From positions 62,001-126,000 of the forward strand of contig NZ_SNZF01000008.1 in assembly GCF_004363725.1 (NCBI RefSeq): a stretch of 64,000 nucleotides of DNA, read 5' to 3'. Shown here in pieces: positions 11,073 to 21,105 of this stretch. Origin of the DNA: Aquamicrobium defluvii. GTDB lineage: Bacteria; Pseudomonadota; Alphaproteobacteria; Rhizobiales; Rhizobiaceae. Position 1 is the stretch's first letter, and each line of letters starts with the position of its first letter. The position numbers and the translations under genes were made by a program. The notes under the pieces are model-generated. The model was given only the letters and a program-made list of their open reading frames with translations. It made no database searches and was not told the DNA's origin.

Positions 11073-11090
11073 TCGAAAACCCGATACAGG

Positions 11091-11118
11091 AAGGCCGCGA
11101 AATTCGCGGCCTTTTTTT
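11091..11118 (+). terminator. Intrinsic terminator of gltA
   Basis: A 10-bp perfect GC-rich stem (AAGGCCGCGA paired with TCGCGGCCTT) closes a 3-nt loop and runs into seven T residues. It lies between gltA and the oppositely oriented lpxB and should stop gltA transcription. Confidence 0.92.
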
Positions 11119-11138
11119 CGTCAAGGCTGCACCGACAG

Positions 11139-12320
11139 TCAGCCTGTTTTTTGCGCCTGTATAAGCTCCATAACGGCTTCGGCTCCCATGGTTCCGGCGG
11201 GGCGGTCCGTCTTCATACGGCGGCGCACCTCGGCAAAGCCGTCCTTTTGCCAGTCGCGCATGCCGCCAGCCGCAAACAATGCCTCGATCTGCCGGGTCAG
11301 CGTCTGAGGCCGCACGAAGCGATCGAAAAACTCCGGCACGATGGCCCGGTCCGCGATCAGATTCGGCAGCGATGCCGACCAGATTTTCAAAAGGAACGGC
11401 GCAACGGGCTTCATGACGGGATCGAGCTTGTAGCACGAGACCATGGGAACGCCGGACAAGGCCAGTTCCAGCGAAACGGTTCCGGACGCGATCAACGCCG
11501 CATCGGCTGAAGCAAAAGCCCGCCATTTGGCATCGGGCTCCGCGCTGATTTCCGGTTTCTGCGCCCAGCCGGCAACCGCCTTCTCCACCATGGGGGCGAC
11601 ATGCGGCACAGTTGGCAGCAGCAGGCGCAGCCTGTGCCCGCGCGCGCGCAGTTCTTCTACGGTTTCGCGAAACGGTTCAAGCAGCCGGCTCACCTCTCCC
11701 CGGCGCGAGCCGGGCAGCAGAAGCAGCGTTTTGGTGCGTTCCGGCGACAGGTCGCGCGGCGCATCCTGGCCGGCAGCCGCGATGGCGACGCCGGGGTCCT
11801 GCGTCAGACGGTGCCCGACATAAATGCCGGACGGACCTCCGAGCTTTTCCAGTTCCCCGACCTCGAACGGCAGGATGCACAATATGCGGTCCACATAGGG
11901 CCGCATCGCCGCCGCGCGCCCCTGCCGCCATGCCCACACGCTCGGGCAGACATAGTGCAGGATCGGGATGGAGGGATCGGACGCGCGTACCTTCCTGGCA
12001 ACGCGCAGCGAAAAATCGGGACTGTCGATGGTGACAAGACAGTCCGGCTTCGCCGCCACGATTGCTGCCGCAGTCTGGCCAATGCGGCGGATGAGGCGTG
12101 GCAGATCGCGAAGGATGGCGCTGATGCCCATGAGCGCCACTTCACCGGAGTTGAACAGAGAGGTCAGGCCAAGGGCTTCCAGATGCCGCCCGCCGACACC
12201 GGTCAGATCGACTTTGCGGCCAGTCTGCTGCTCCAGCGCCCGAATGAGATCGGCGCCCAGCAAGTCTCCCGATTCCTCGCCAGCCACGATGGCGATGCGC
12301 AAAGGTCTCTCAGCCTTCAT
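11139..12320 (-). CDS. lpxB: Lipid-A-disaccharide synthase
   Basis: A 393-residue GT19 glycosyltransferase that joins UDP-2,3-diacylglucosamine and lipid X to make the lipid A disaccharide at the inner-membrane face. The N-terminus RIAIVAGEESGDLLGADL is the conserved GESGDLLGA-type nucleotide-sugar motif. The ATG at 12320 is preferred over an in-frame upstream one because it places this motif at the correct distance. It overlaps the end of lpxI by 11 nt and is the last gene of the lpxD-fabZ-lpxA-lpxI-lpxB block. Confidence 0.96.
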   Translation of the reverse strand: MKAERPLRIAIVAGEESGDLLGADLIRALEQQTGRKVDLTGVGGRHLEALGLTSLFNSGEVALMGISAILRDLPRLIRRIGQTAAAIVAAKPDCLVTIDSPDFSLRVARKVRASDPSIPILHYVCPSVWAWRQGRAAAMRPYVDRILCILPFEVGELEKLGGPSGIYVGHRLTQDPGVAIAAAGQDAPRDLSPERTKTLLLLPGSRRGEVSRLLEPFRETVEELRARGHRLRLLLPTVPHVAPMVEKAVAGWAQKPEISAEPDAKWRAFASADAALIASGTVSLELALSGVPMVSCYKLDPVMKPVAPFLLKIWSASLPNLIADRAIVPEFFDRFVRPQTLTRQIEALFAAGGMRDWQKDGFAEVRRRMKTDRPAGTMGAEAVMELIQAQKTG

Positions 12321-13221
12321 GCCTCGTCTCCTTCGGGGGCAGGCCGATGATGAACAGACCAAGCGCATCGGCCTTGTGGATCATTTCGGGCCCGTTCAGC
12401 ACCAGAGAGCTACCCGCCTCCACAGCTATTCCGGCGAGGCCCGCGGCATGGGCTTCCTCCACCGTACGCGGGCCGATGGAGGGCAGGTCCGTTCGTGCTT
12501 CCTGACCGGGCTTCGAGCATTTCACCAGAACGCCGCGCAGCTTTCCGGCAAGCCTGCCGTGGCCGCGCAGGCTTCGGACCCGCTCCAGCATGGCGTCGGT
12601 TCCTTCGATGCCTTCGAGCGCGATGGCCCGCCCGCCAATCGCCACGGCCCCCTGCCCGATATCGAGCGCGCCGATCGCTTCCGCTGCGATGCGCGCTGCC
12701 TGAATGTCGCGCCAGTCTGTCTTTTGCGGCTGGATCCTGCCGAACTGGCCTTCCGCCGCCACCAGATCCGGGACGATCTGGTGCGCGCCAACCACCCGGA
12801 AGCCGCTGCCCTCCAGCCATGCGACCACAAAACGCAACAGGCCATCGTCGCCGCTGGACAGTGCCCGGATAAGTGCCGGAACATGGCGCAGCAAGCCGAG
12901 TCCCGGACGCATTGCCGAAATGCGCGGGCGCCGCCTGATCTCCCCGGCCATCACCACATGGGTGATGCCATGGTGGCGCAACCGCCTGATGAGCGACGGT
13001 GCCTCTTCCAGCGCGAGGGTTTCGTGGTCGTAGCGTTCGAGGCGCGATTGGGGATCGGTCTCGCCCTCGACCATGAGAACGAAAACGCCTATTCCTTGCC
13101 GGTCGAGATATTCGGCGATTGCGGCCGGCAGATTTCCACCTCCGGCGATGATGCAGATCCTGCTGTCAGGACCATAAACGCAGGTGGAAGATCGAGTCTC
13201 AGTCCTCGTCATCGCCATCAT
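12310..13221 (-). CDS. lpxI: UDP-2,3-diacylglucosamine pyrophosphatase LpxI
   Basis: About 303 residues, DUF1009/LpxI family. It hydrolyses UDP-2,3-diacylglucosamine to lipid X between LpxD and LpxB; alphaproteobacteria use LpxI in place of LpxH. Visible features are the N-terminal glycine motif IIAGGGNLP, GVFVLMVEGE, and the C-terminal conserved stretch with DLPSIGPRTVEEAHAAG. Its position between lpxA and lpxB supports the role. The start is uncertain among closely spaced ATG codons (13221, 13218, 13212); all overlap the end of lpxA, so translation is probably coupled. Confidence 0.94.
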   Translation of the reverse strand: MMAMTRTETRSSTCVYGPDSRICIIAGGGNLPAAIAEYLDRQGIGVFVLMVEGETDPQSRLERYDHETLALEEAPSLIRRLRHHGITHVVMAGEIRRRPRISAMRPGLGLLRHVPALIRALSSGDDGLLRFVVAWLEGSGFRVVGAHQIVPDLVAAEGQFGRIQPQKTDWRDIQAARIAAEAIGALDIGQGAVAIGGRAIALEGIEGTDAMLERVRSLRGHGRLAGKLRGVLVKCSKPGQEARTDLPSIGPRTVEEAHAAGLAGIAVEAGSSLVLNGPEMIHKADALGLFIIGLPPKETRHEG

Positions 13222-14032
13222 CGCCAGCGCCGCCCTTCAGAGGCGGCACGGTATAGTGGCGCCTGGCGCGGTTGTCGATGAAATCGACGATCTTCATCGC
13301 CGTTTCGGACTCGCCAAATTCAGTGCGCGCAATCTCGATATTCTCCGACACCGCACGGGTATGATCGAAGAGCGTACGGTAGCAGCGGCGCAGCAGATGA
13401 ATTTCCGAGCGTGGCAGGCCGGAGCGCTTCAGGCCGACGATGTTCAGTCCGCGCAGCTTGGCGCGGTTGCCCACGGCGATGGCGAAGGGAATGACATCTC
13501 CCACCACGGCCGAACAGCCGCCGATGAACGCATTGTTGCCGACGCGCACGAACTGATGCACGGCGGTCAAACCGCCGATGTTGACGTTGTCGCCGATCTC
13601 GCAATGGCCACCGAGCGTCGCGCCGTTGGCGAAAGTGACGTTCCTGCCGACGATGCAGTCATGCGCGATGTGGGCATAGGCAAGGAAGTTGCCGTTCTCT
13701 CCCACGATGGTCTCACCGCGGCTGGTGTCGGTTCCGGTGTGCATGGTCACGCCTTCGCGGATGGTGCAATTGGCGCCGATGATCAGCGTGGTGCGTCCGC
13801 CCTGGTGCTTGGCGTTCTGCGGCGGTGCGCCAAGGGTCGCCATCGGAAAGACCTTCGAGCCGGCACCGATAGTGGTCGCTCCAAGCACGGACACATGGCC
13901 GACGAGTTCGACATCGTCCCCGATCGTCGCATCCGCGCTGACATGGCAGAATGGGCCGATGCGCACACCGGCTCCAATCCGGGCACCGCTCTCGATGACG
14001 GCGGACGGATGTATGATCGTCTGGTTTTCCAT
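13199..14032 (-). CDS. lpxA: Acyl-[ACP]--UDP-N-acetylglucosamine O-acyltransferase
   Basis: A 277-residue left-handed beta-helix enzyme that adds the first hydroxyacyl chain in lipid A synthesis. Hexapeptide repeats (I/V at every sixth position) run from about residue 8 to 190, followed by a short helical C-terminus. The catalytic-site segment AHIAHDCIVG has His121 and His124, the latter matching His125 of E. coli LpxA. An acidic tail (DDGDDED) ends the protein. fabZ lies just upstream and lpxI overlaps its end. Confidence 0.97.
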   Translation of the reverse strand: MENQTIIHPSAVIESGARIGAGVRIGPFCHVSADATIGDDVELVGHVSVLGATTIGAGSKVFPMATLGAPPQNAKHQGGRTTLIIGANCTIREGVTMHTGTDTSRGETIVGENGNFLAYAHIAHDCIVGRNVTFANGATLGGHCEIGDNVNIGGLTAVHQFVRVGNNAFIGGCSAVVGDVIPFAIAVGNRAKLRGLNIVGLKRSGLPRSEIHLLRRCYRTLFDHTRAVSENIEIARTEFGESETAMKIVDFIDNRARRHYTVPPLKGGAGDDGDDED

Positions 14033-14041
14033 TTTGCCTCG

Positions 14042-14506
14042 TCAGTCGTTCTCGACCATCATCGCCGAGACTTCAGCTTCGGCGACCTTTGCGCCGTCCA
14101 CGAGAGCTTCGCAAGCAAATTTAAGGATATTGCCGCGTTTCTTGATCTTGCGCACATGAATGCGGAGCTGGTCGCCCGGCACGACAGGCTTGCGGAACTT
14201 GGCGTTGTCGATGGTCATGAAATAGACGAGCGACGGCTTGTCGGCATTGGCAAGACGAATGCAGATCGCACCGGCCGTCTGCGCCATGGCCTCGATGATC
14301 AGCACGCCCGGCATTACGGGCTGTCCGGGAAAATGGCCGAGGAAATGCGGCTCGTTGATGGTGACGTTCTTGATCCCGACGGCGGAGTCGTCGGCGTCGA
14401 TCTCGACGATGCGGTCGATCATCAGGAAAGGATAGCGATGCGGCAGGAGCCTGAGCAGTTCCTGAATGTCGGCCGCGTCAAGCACGGTGCCGGCAACGTC
14501 AGCCAT
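14042..14506 (-). CDS. fabZ: 3-hydroxyacyl-[ACP] dehydratase FabZ
   Basis: A 154-residue hot-dog fold dehydratase of type II fatty acid synthesis; it competes with LpxA/LpxD for hydroxyacyl-ACP, and hence is encoded between them. The catalytic motif [14 protein letters not shown] has His58, and Glu72 lies in LIIEAMAQ. The ATG at 14506 gives a standard length; a longer in-frame reading back to 14752 only overlaps lpxD. It overlaps the lpxD end by 8 nt. Confidence 0.96.
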   Translation of the reverse strand: MADVAGTVLDAADIQELLRLLPHRYPFLMIDRIVEIDADDSAVGIKNVTINEPHFLGHFPGQPVMPGVLIIEAMAQTAGAICIRLANADKPSLVYFMTIDNAKFRKPVVPGDQLRIHVRKIKKRGNILKFACEALVDGAKVAEAEVSAMMVEND

Positions 14507-15551
14507 TCTTATCCCTCTTCGAAGACTTGGTGAATGTTCGGATGGCCGAAAGTTCGCGGAAGAAATCGCGCATCGGCTGCGCCGGCATGCCTGCCCAGCG
14601 CTCCCCGGCGGGAATGTCGTACATGAGGCCCGAAGAGGCCGCGACCTCCACCCGGTCGCCCACGGAGATATGATCGGCGATGCCGACCCGGCCTCCGAGC
14701 CTGACGAAATCGCCCAGCGTGACCGACCCCGAAATGCCGCACTGGCCGGCAATCACGCAGCCACGGCCGATGCGCACATTGTGGGCGATCTGCACCAGAT
14801 TGTCGATCTTGGTGCCTTCGCCGATGACGGTGTCAGCCATGGCGCCCCGGTCGATGGTGGTGTTGGAGCCGATCTCGACATCGTCCTGAATGACGACGCG
14901 ACCGATCTGCGGCATGCGCTCCGGACCTTTCGCACCGCCCACGAAACCGAAACCGTCCTGCCCGATGCGGGCTCCGCCATGGATGATGACGCGGTTTCCG
15001 ATCAATGCGTACTGGACGGCGACATTCGGGCCGATATAGCTGTCGCGGCCAATGCGGCAGGATGCGCCGATCACCGCATTGGGGGCGATCACGGTGCCGG
15101 CTCCGATGGCAACTTCGGGGCCGACAACCGCGCCGGCTTCCACAATCGCGCCGGGCTCGATGGCAGCGGTCGGGTCGATGTGGGCCTGCGGAGAAATCCC
15201 GCGTTCCGATGTCGAGGGAACCGGCGTTGCGGCAGCGGGAAACATGGTGCGGCCGACCAGGGCGAAAGCCTGCTGGGCGCGCGGATTGACCAGAACGGCG
15301 ATGCCTGAAGGAGCCTTGTCCGCCAGTTCCACAGGACATATCACGGCTGCGGCACGCAAATCAGCCATCAGCGCCGCGTTGCGCTTTTCGGCGACGAACA
15401 CCAGCGCCCGGTCACCGCCTTCCGTGGCGGATGCGATCGTTTCGATCACGGTGTCCGAATAAGCCGGATTCGCCAGCGTCGATCCGGTAAGCGCAGCAAC
15501 CTCACCCGCCGTATAGCGGCGTGACGGCACGAAAAACACCGGATCGGTCAT
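14499..15551 (-). CDS. lpxD: UDP-3-O-(3-hydroxyacyl)glucosamine N-acyltransferase
   Basis: A 350-residue trimeric hexapeptide-repeat acyltransferase that adds the second hydroxyacyl chain to the lipid A precursor. An N-terminal uridine-binding domain (about residues 1-100) is followed by a long left-handed beta-helix and a C-terminal helix with the [10 protein letters not shown] segment typical of LpxD. bamA lies 74 nt upstream in the usual bamA-lpxD-fabZ-lpxA order. Confidence 0.97.
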   Translation of the reverse strand: MTDPVFFVPSRRYTAGEVAALTGSTLANPAYSDTVIETIASATEGGDRALVFVAEKRNAALMADLRAAAVICPVELADKAPSGIAVLVNPRAQQAFALVGRTMFPAAATPVPSTSERGISPQAHIDPTAAIEPGAIVEAGAVVGPEVAIGAGTVIAPNAVIGASCRIGRDSYIGPNVAVQYALIGNRVIIHGGARIGQDGFGFVGGAKGPERMPQIGRVVIQDDVEIGSNTTIDRGAMADTVIGEGTKIDNLVQIAHNVRIGRGCVIAGQCGISGSVTLGDFVRLGGRVGIADHISVGDRVEVAASSGLMYDIPAGERWAGMPAQPMRDFFRELSAIRTFTKSSKRDKNG

Positions 15552-15625
15552 TCCAGAGCACTATCCCGCTGGCGCGGACAGTCCGCTCCGGGCGCTGCCG
15601 CCCGGAGCCGCCGTCACCCGCTGTT

Positions 15626-18043
15626 TCAGAACCGCGTCGACATGCCGAAGTTGAATTCCTGCACCTTGTCGGTCGATTCCTTGGCAACCGGCACCGCATA
15701 GTCGATGCGAAGCGGACCGAACGGCGAAGCCCACATCAGGCCGACACCGACCGAGGCGCGCCATTTCATACTGGTTCCGACAACGTCAAACTCAGTCGGT
15801 TGACCTATATGACGGTCAACCTTGTTTCCATAGAGCGTAGCTGCATCTGCAAAGACAGCACCCCGTAAGCCAAAACTTTCTGGAATGACCGGCAGAGGGA
15901 ACTGCGCTTCGGCAGAAGCATGGAAATATGTCGTCCCGCCCAAATGTTCGTCACCGGCAGGATCATACGGGCCGATACCGTTGTAATCAAAGCCACGAAT
16001 TATGCGGTCATTGCTCTTGAAGTGATCGAACATCCGCAATTCACCACTGCCGTAGCTTTGAACATGGCCAGCTCCGGCAGTTACGAGACCTACTATGTCC
16101 ATCTCTTCAGAGAGCGTCTGATAGACAGTACCACGAGCCGTGAACTTGACGAACTCTGCATCACCGCCAAGACCGGCAACTTCTGTCCCGAAATTGGCAT
16201 AGATGCCATAGTGCGGGCTCTTCATGTCATCAATGGTATTGTACACCAGATTGGCACTAATCGATGACTTCGCCCATGTGCCTTGGTCAACGGCATCCTG
16301 AATAGCCTGCGAAACATCGCAGACATTGCCTGAAGGAATCGGATCTGGATCACCCGGCCCATCCGCAATTCCATTTCCGTTTGAATCACATCTATCCGTA
16401 AACTTATACTTCTCTTGCGAATAATTGTAAGCAAGCTGCGTCGAGACATTCTCGGTGATTGGCAAGCCGAAGCGTACTGTCGCCCCGGTCACCTCACTGT
16501 CGTACTTCCTGTATTCACGAGTTGACTTGTAGACATCGAAGCCCGCTGCGATGCGGCGGCCAAGGAAATACGGCTCGGTAAACGAGACCATATAGTCGCG
16601 CGAATCCTTGCCGCCGCCCGCCGACAGGCGGATGTACTGGCCACGGCCGAGGAAGTTGCGTTCGGTGACCGAACCCTGAACCGAAGCGCCGGGCGTGTCG
16701 CCGCCGGTCGAGTAACCGGCACCGATGGAGAATTCACCGGTCGACTTCTCGACCACATCAACCACCAGAACGACCTGATCAGGCTCGGACCCCGGAGCCG
16801 TCGAAATCTCGACGCGTTCGAAATAATCCAGCGCTTCGATGCGCTTCTTGGCGCGCTGCACGAGCACCTGATTGAAAGCGTCGCCCTCGCTCAGGTCGAA
16901 CTCGCGCCGGATGACGTAGTCGCGGGTGCGGCTGTTGCCACGAATCTCGATGCGCTCGATGTAGGCCTTGGCGCCCTGATCGACCGTGTAGACAACGGAG
17001 ATGGTGCGGTTCTCGAAATTCCGGTCGCCGCGCGGGGTCACCTGCGCAAAGGCGTAGCCGCGCTCGGCCACGCGCTCGGTCAGCGCAATCAGGCTGTCCT
17101 CGACCGCCTTGGCACTGTAGACCGAGCCCGAACGGCTCTGTACGAGCGACTGGAGCGAATTGGGATCGATCTCCGGGATCGAGCTGTCGACGCTGACATC
17201 GCCGAACGTATAGCGCGGACCTTCGTCGACCGTGATGGTGACCGTGTACTGGTTCGACGCCTCGTCCAGTTCGCCGAAGGACGACACCACCTGGAAGTCG
17301 GCATAGCCGCGATTGTAGTAGAAGCGACGCAGCAGCTCCTCATCCGCGCGCAGCTTGTCCTCGCTGTAGACGTCGTCACGCAGCATGAAGGACAGGAAGT
17401 TGGAGCGCTTGGTATTGATCACGTCCGACAGGCGGCGGTTGCTGAACGCCTGATTGCCGACGAAGTTGACGGCAGCGATCTTGGTGCGCCCGCCTTCGTT
17501 GACGTTGTAGATGACATTGACGCGATTCTGGCCGAGATCGACCACCTGGCTCGTGACCGCTGCCTCTTCACGGCCGACACGGCGATAGGCATCCTTGATC
17601 GCCTCGATGTCGGCATCGACGGAAGCCTGTGAATAGGGGCTGCGCGGCTTGAGCTGGACCGCCGCGTTGAGCTGCGCGTCCTTCACCTTCTTGTTGCCCT
17701 GGAACAGCACCTGATTGACGATCTGGTGCTCGGAAACGGTGACAACCAGCGACGAGCCGACCTGATTGATGCGCACGTCGGAGAACATGCCGGTGGCGAA
17801 CAGGGTCTTCACAGCCTCGTCCACGTCGGAGCCCGAGAAGGTCCGGCCGGGCTTGATCGCGATCTGGCTGCGGATCGTGTCGGCATCAATGCGCGAATTT
17901 CCGCGCACCTCGATGCGGTTCACCACGGCAGCCTCGGCGGCGGAAACAGACATCATCTGTACGGTGAACGCGCCTGGCACGACCAGAGCGGCAGACAATG
18001 CCGCCGCGGAAGCGGCGCTCAGAAACTTGGATGCTGCCTTCAT
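15626..18043 (-). CDS. bamA: Outer membrane protein assembly factor BamA
   Basis: An 805-residue Omp85 protein that folds and inserts beta-barrel proteins into the outer membrane. It has a signal peptide (about residues 1-38), five POTRA repeats (about 40-425, each beginning with a motif like VVNRIEVRGNSRI) and a C-terminal 16-strand barrel ending in phenylalanine (MSTRF), the outer-membrane targeting signature. The barrel part from about residue 505 to 755 is much more AT-rich than the rest of the gene. It carries a loop with two cysteines flanking a DSNGNGIADG stretch that resembles a calcium-binding loop. rseP is 213 nt upstream, lpxD downstream. Confidence 0.97.
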   Translation of the reverse strand: MKAASKFLSAASAAALSAALVVPGAFTVQMMSVSAAEAAVVNRIEVRGNSRIDADTIRSQIAIKPGRTFSGSDVDEAVKTLFATGMFSDVRINQVGSSLVVTVSEHQIVNQVLFQGNKKVKDAQLNAAVQLKPRSPYSQASVDADIEAIKDAYRRVGREEAAVTSQVVDLGQNRVNVIYNVNEGGRTKIAAVNFVGNQAFSNRRLSDVINTKRSNFLSFMLRDDVYSEDKLRADEELLRRFYYNRGYADFQVVSSFGELDEASNQYTVTITVDEGPRYTFGDVSVDSSIPEIDPNSLQSLVQSRSGSVYSAKAVEDSLIALTERVAERGYAFAQVTPRGDRNFENRTISVVYTVDQGAKAYIERIEIRGNSRTRDYVIRREFDLSEGDAFNQVLVQRAKKRIEALDYFERVEISTAPGSEPDQVVLVVDVVEKSTGEFSIGAGYSTGGDTPGASVQGSVTERNFLGRGQYIRLSAGGGKDSRDYMVSFTEPYFLGRRIAAGFDVYKSTREYRKYDSEVTGATVRFGLPITENVSTQLAYNYSQEKYKFTDRCDSNGNGIADGPGDPDPIPSGNVCDVSQAIQDAVDQGTWAKSSISANLVYNTIDDMKSPHYGIYANFGTEVAGLGGDAEFVKFTARGTVYQTLSEEMDIVGLVTAGAGHVQSYGSGELRMFDHFKSNDRIIRGFDYNGIGPYDPAGDEHLGGTTYFHASAEAQFPLPVIPESFGLRGAVFADAATLYGNKVDRHIGQPTEFDVVGTSMKWRASVGVGLMWASPFGPLRIDYAVPVAKESTDKVQEFNFGMSTRF

Positions 18044-18256
18044 CGGGCTATATTACCTTCTCGTATTCCACGGCGAGAAACCGGACGCGCGGTCAAATTC
18101 CCATACCGTATTAACCGGATTTTCCCTACACGCAAGGCTTCTGGTTAATTAGTGTTTACTTGGCTCGCCAGCGTTGCTTTCGCGTCACGCATATCCGGAG
18201 CCATGGTAAACGCCTTCTCAACAGATCGACCCGTTGTCCAGAATTCGTTCATGATT

Positions 18257-19459
18257 TCAACAACCAAACAGATCGTTCCAGAACACGAAGCCCATGAAGC
18301 CCAGAACGAGCAGCATGCCGGCCCTGTAAACGGCCTCCATCATGCGCTCCGATATCGGGCGTCGCAGGACGGCCTCCATGGCGTAGAACAACAGATGCCC
18401 GCCGTCCAGCGGCGGAATCGGCAGGAGATTCAGGATGCCGATGCCCACGGACAGCAGCGCCACGAGCTGCACCAGCCATTCGAAGCCGAGCTTTGCCGCC
18501 TGGGCCGACATGCCGGCGATCTTCACAGGGCCGCCGAGCTGGCACTTGTCCTCCCGGCCGACCGCGAATCGCTTCATGAACTGGCCCGTGCGCTCGATGA
18601 TATGGCCGGTTTCGCGTATCGCGGCGCCGAGCGCCTCGGGCGGCGTATAGGTGATCAGGCGCGGCTGGCCCAGTTCCTGGTTGTTCACAACCCCGATCAC
18701 CGCAACCTTGATCTTGTTGCCTAGCGCATCTTCCTGCTCCATCGGCTGCGGCGTGGCGGTTAGGCTGACCTCCCGCCCATCCCGCAGCATGACGAATGTC
18801 AGGGCATCGCCGGCCCGACCGGAAACCAGACGCTGTACATCCGCGAAGGTTTCGACCTTCGTTCCATCGACGCTGACGAACCGATCGCCCGGCATGATCC
18901 CCGCCGCCTCGGCCGGGCTGCCGGCATTCACCGTCGCGACCATGGGTTCTGCGACGTAGCGGCCGTGAATGGAGAACATCACGGCAAAAACGGCGATGGT
19001 GAGCAGGAAATTGAACAGCGGCCCCGCAAAAACGGTGGCTGCGCGCTTCCACAGGGCCTGCGTGTGGAAGGCGACACGGCGCTGTGCGGCATCGAGACCA
19101 TCATCCGTATCGGCGGGGCTCGACGTCACGCTCATGTCGCCGACGAACTTCACATAGCCGCCAAGCGGTATGGCGCACAGCTTCCAGCGTGTGCCGCGCC
19201 GGTCGTTGAAGCCGAGAAGTTCGGGACCGAAACCGATGGCGAAAGCCTGCACGCCGATGCCGCAGGCGCGGCCGACAAGGTAGTGGCCCATTTCGTGCAC
19301 GAACACGACCACCATCAGCACGAACAGGAACGGCACGATCGTACCGATCAGAAAGCCTTCGGTGCTGAACAGAGACTGGAAGAGTTCGTTCAAATCAAAT
19401 CCTCGATTCGTCAGCTGTTGTCCTGACGGCATGGGTTTCAACAGCGAGTGACGCGCCAA
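18257..19459 (-). CDS. rseP: RIP metalloprotease RseP
   Basis: About 400 residues (378 if shorter start). A site-2 inner-membrane zinc protease that cleaves anti-sigma factors and signal-peptide remnants. The zinc motif HEMGH is at residues 55-59, a PDZ domain lies around 160-240, and the second metal site LDGG (PPLDGGHLL) is near the C-terminus, with four hydrophobic segments. The first ~22 residues lack family character, and a TTG at 19393 preceded by GAGGAT would give a more usual N-terminus; the start is open. cdsA ends 39 nt upstream. Confidence 0.94.
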   Translation of the reverse strand: MARHSLLKPMPSGQQLTNRGFDLNELFQSLFSTEGFLIGTIVPFLFVLMVVVFVHEMGHYLVGRACGIGVQAFAIGFGPELLGFNDRRGTRWKLCAIPLGGYVKFVGDMSVTSSPADTDDGLDAAQRRVAFHTQALWKRAATVFAGPLFNFLLTIAVFAVMFSIHGRYVAEPMVATVNAGSPAEAAGIMPGDRFVSVDGTKVETFADVQRLVSGRAGDALTFVMLRDGREVSLTATPQPMEQEDALGNKIKVAVIGVVNNQELGQPRLITYTPPEALGAAIRETGHIIERTGQFMKRFAVGREDKCQLGGPVKIAGMSAQAAKLGFEWLVQLVALLSVGIGILNLLPIPPLDGGHLLFYAMEAVLRRPISERMMEAVYRAGMLLVLGFMGFVFWNDLFGC

Positions 19460-19498
19460 AGCCGGCGAATCCGTGACCCCGCATCACGGATCGGAACC

Positions 19499-20329
19499 TC
19501 AGCCCCCGAACAGTCCCTGCGCAGGATTGTCTGGCGAAGCGGCCAGACTGCCGATGACGTAAAGCGCAAGCGCTGCAACGACAAGCCCGTCCACACGGTC
19601 CATCACGCCACCGTGACCCGGAATGAGCTGGCTGGAGTCCTTGCATCCATGCCGGCGCTTCACCCATGATTCGAACAGATCGCCGATCTGCGAGACGACC
19701 GAAAGCAGGAGCGCGGCAAGGCCGGGCAGAAGCTGATTGCCGGTGCCGGCGAGAACGGAAACGACAATGCCGGCCGCAACGCCCGCCACCGTTCCACCGA
19801 TGGCGCCGCTCCAGGTCTTGCCGGGGGAGATGGATGGCGCAAGCTTCGGACCGCCGACGGCGCGACCGACGAAATAAGCCAGCGTGTCCGTCGTCCAGAC
19901 AACCGCGAACAGGAAGAGGATAGCCAGCAATCCGGCATGATCGGCGCCACGCAGGAAAGCGAGGGCAAAGCCGGACAGCGATGCATAGGCGATCCCCGTC
20001 GCATCCCATAGCCCCGAGCCGCGCAGAAAGCCGATGGCCGCGACGATCACGGTCGCCGCAAGGGCAAGAAGAAGAAAATCGACGGCCGCCACGCCGAAGC
20101 CAAGCGCAACCAGAAGGACCGCCATGCAGGCTTCCGGCACCAGCCACATGACGCGGGGCCACATGACGCGGGAATGGGCGGGCCGCGTCATGCGCGTCCA
20201 TTCATAGAAAACCGCAGCGGAGATAGCGACGGCGAGAAGGCGGAAGGGCAGTCCGCCCACCCATGTCAGTGCCAGCACCACAGAGGCAAGCACGAGGCCC
20301 GAGATGATTCTCAGTTGCAGATTGCTCAT
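19499..20329 (-). CDS. cdsA: Phosphatidate cytidylyltransferase
   Basis: A 276-residue polytopic inner-membrane enzyme that makes CDP-diacylglycerol from phosphatidate and CTP, the branch point for all phospholipids. About eight hydrophobic segments are seen. The CdsA signature near the C-terminus, with [13 protein letters not shown] and [13 protein letters not shown], contains the conserved acidic residues. Its ATG overlaps the uppS stop (ATGA), so the two genes are coupled. Confidence 0.95.
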   Translation of the reverse strand: MSNLQLRIISGLVLASVVLALTWVGGLPFRLLAVAISAAVFYEWTRMTRPAHSRVMWPRVMWLVPEACMAVLLVALGFGVAAVDFLLLALAATVIVAAIGFLRGSGLWDATGIAYASLSGFALAFLRGADHAGLLAILFLFAVVWTTDTLAYFVGRAVGGPKLAPSISPGKTWSGAIGGTVAGVAAGIVVSVLAGTGNQLLPGLAALLLSVVSQIGDLFESWVKRRHGCKDSSQLIPGHGGVMDRVDGLVVAALALYVIGSLAASPDNPAQGLFGG

Positions 20330-21060
20330 CGGGCCAAAGCCGGCGTTACGGCCTCCTCAGGCGACAGGCCGCCGAACCGGCGCTCGCGACCGGCGAAATC
20401 GCGCAGGGCCTCCGCGAGATTGTCGCCGCCGAAATCCGGCCAGTAGCACGGCACGAACACCAGTTCACTATAGGCTGCCTGCCACAGAAGGAAATTGGAC
20501 AAACGCAACTCCCCGCTGGTGCGGATGACGAGGTCGGGATCGGGTATGCCGGCGGTGTCGAGCGCGCCCGCGATGTCTTCCGCCTCGATCATGTGCGGCT
20601 CGATCTCTCCACGCAGGGCGGCTTGCGCCAGCTTGCGCGCGGCCCGCACAATCTCATCGCGGCTGCCATAATTGAAAGCGATGACGAGCGTCAGCCCTGC
20701 ATTTGCGAGCGTCAGGGCTTCGGCTTCCTCCAGAAGCCCCCGGATGTCGGGCTGGAGGCTTTCACGGTCGCCGATGACCCTTACCCGAACTCCGTTGCGA
20801 TGCAGTTCTGCAAGGTCGCGCCGGATGAAAAGCTTCAGCAGGCCCATCAGGTCGCTGACTTCCGATTTCGGCCGCGACCAGTTCTCCGAAGAGAATGCAT
20901 AGACGGTGAGAAAGGAAATGCCGAGCTGGGGCGCCGCGCGCACGACATTTCGCAATGCCTCGACGCCGGCCCGGTGCCCGGCAACGCGCGGCAGGCCACG
21001 GGATTTCGCCCAGCGGCCGTTTCCGTCCATGATGATTGCAACGTGCGCCGGGCTTGTCAT
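20326..21060 (-). CDS. uppS: Isoprenyl transferase (undecaprenyl diphosphate synthase)
   Basis: A 244-residue cis-prenyltransferase that makes the C55 lipid carrier used for peptidoglycan and O-polysaccharide. The N-terminus [11 protein letters not shown] holds the catalytic Asp12, and the downstream motif with [16 protein letters not shown] binds pyrophosphate. It sits between frr and cdsA in the conserved alphaproteobacterial order. Confidence 0.96.
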   Translation of the reverse strand: MTSPAHVAIIMDGNGRWAKSRGLPRVAGHRAGVEALRNVVRAAPQLGISFLTVYAFSSENWSRPKSEVSDLMGLLKLFIRRDLAELHRNGVRVRVIGDRESLQPDIRGLLEEAEALTLANAGLTLVIAFNYGSRDEIVRAARKLAQAALRGEIEPHMIEAEDIAGALDTAGIPDPDLVIRTSGELRLSNFLLWQAAYSELVFVPCYWPDFGGDNLAEALRDFAGRERRFGGLSPEEAVTPALAR

Positions 21061-21105
21061 TCGTTCGCCTTCAGATCGGCCGATCCGCTTGTTATCAAGC
21101 CCGCC

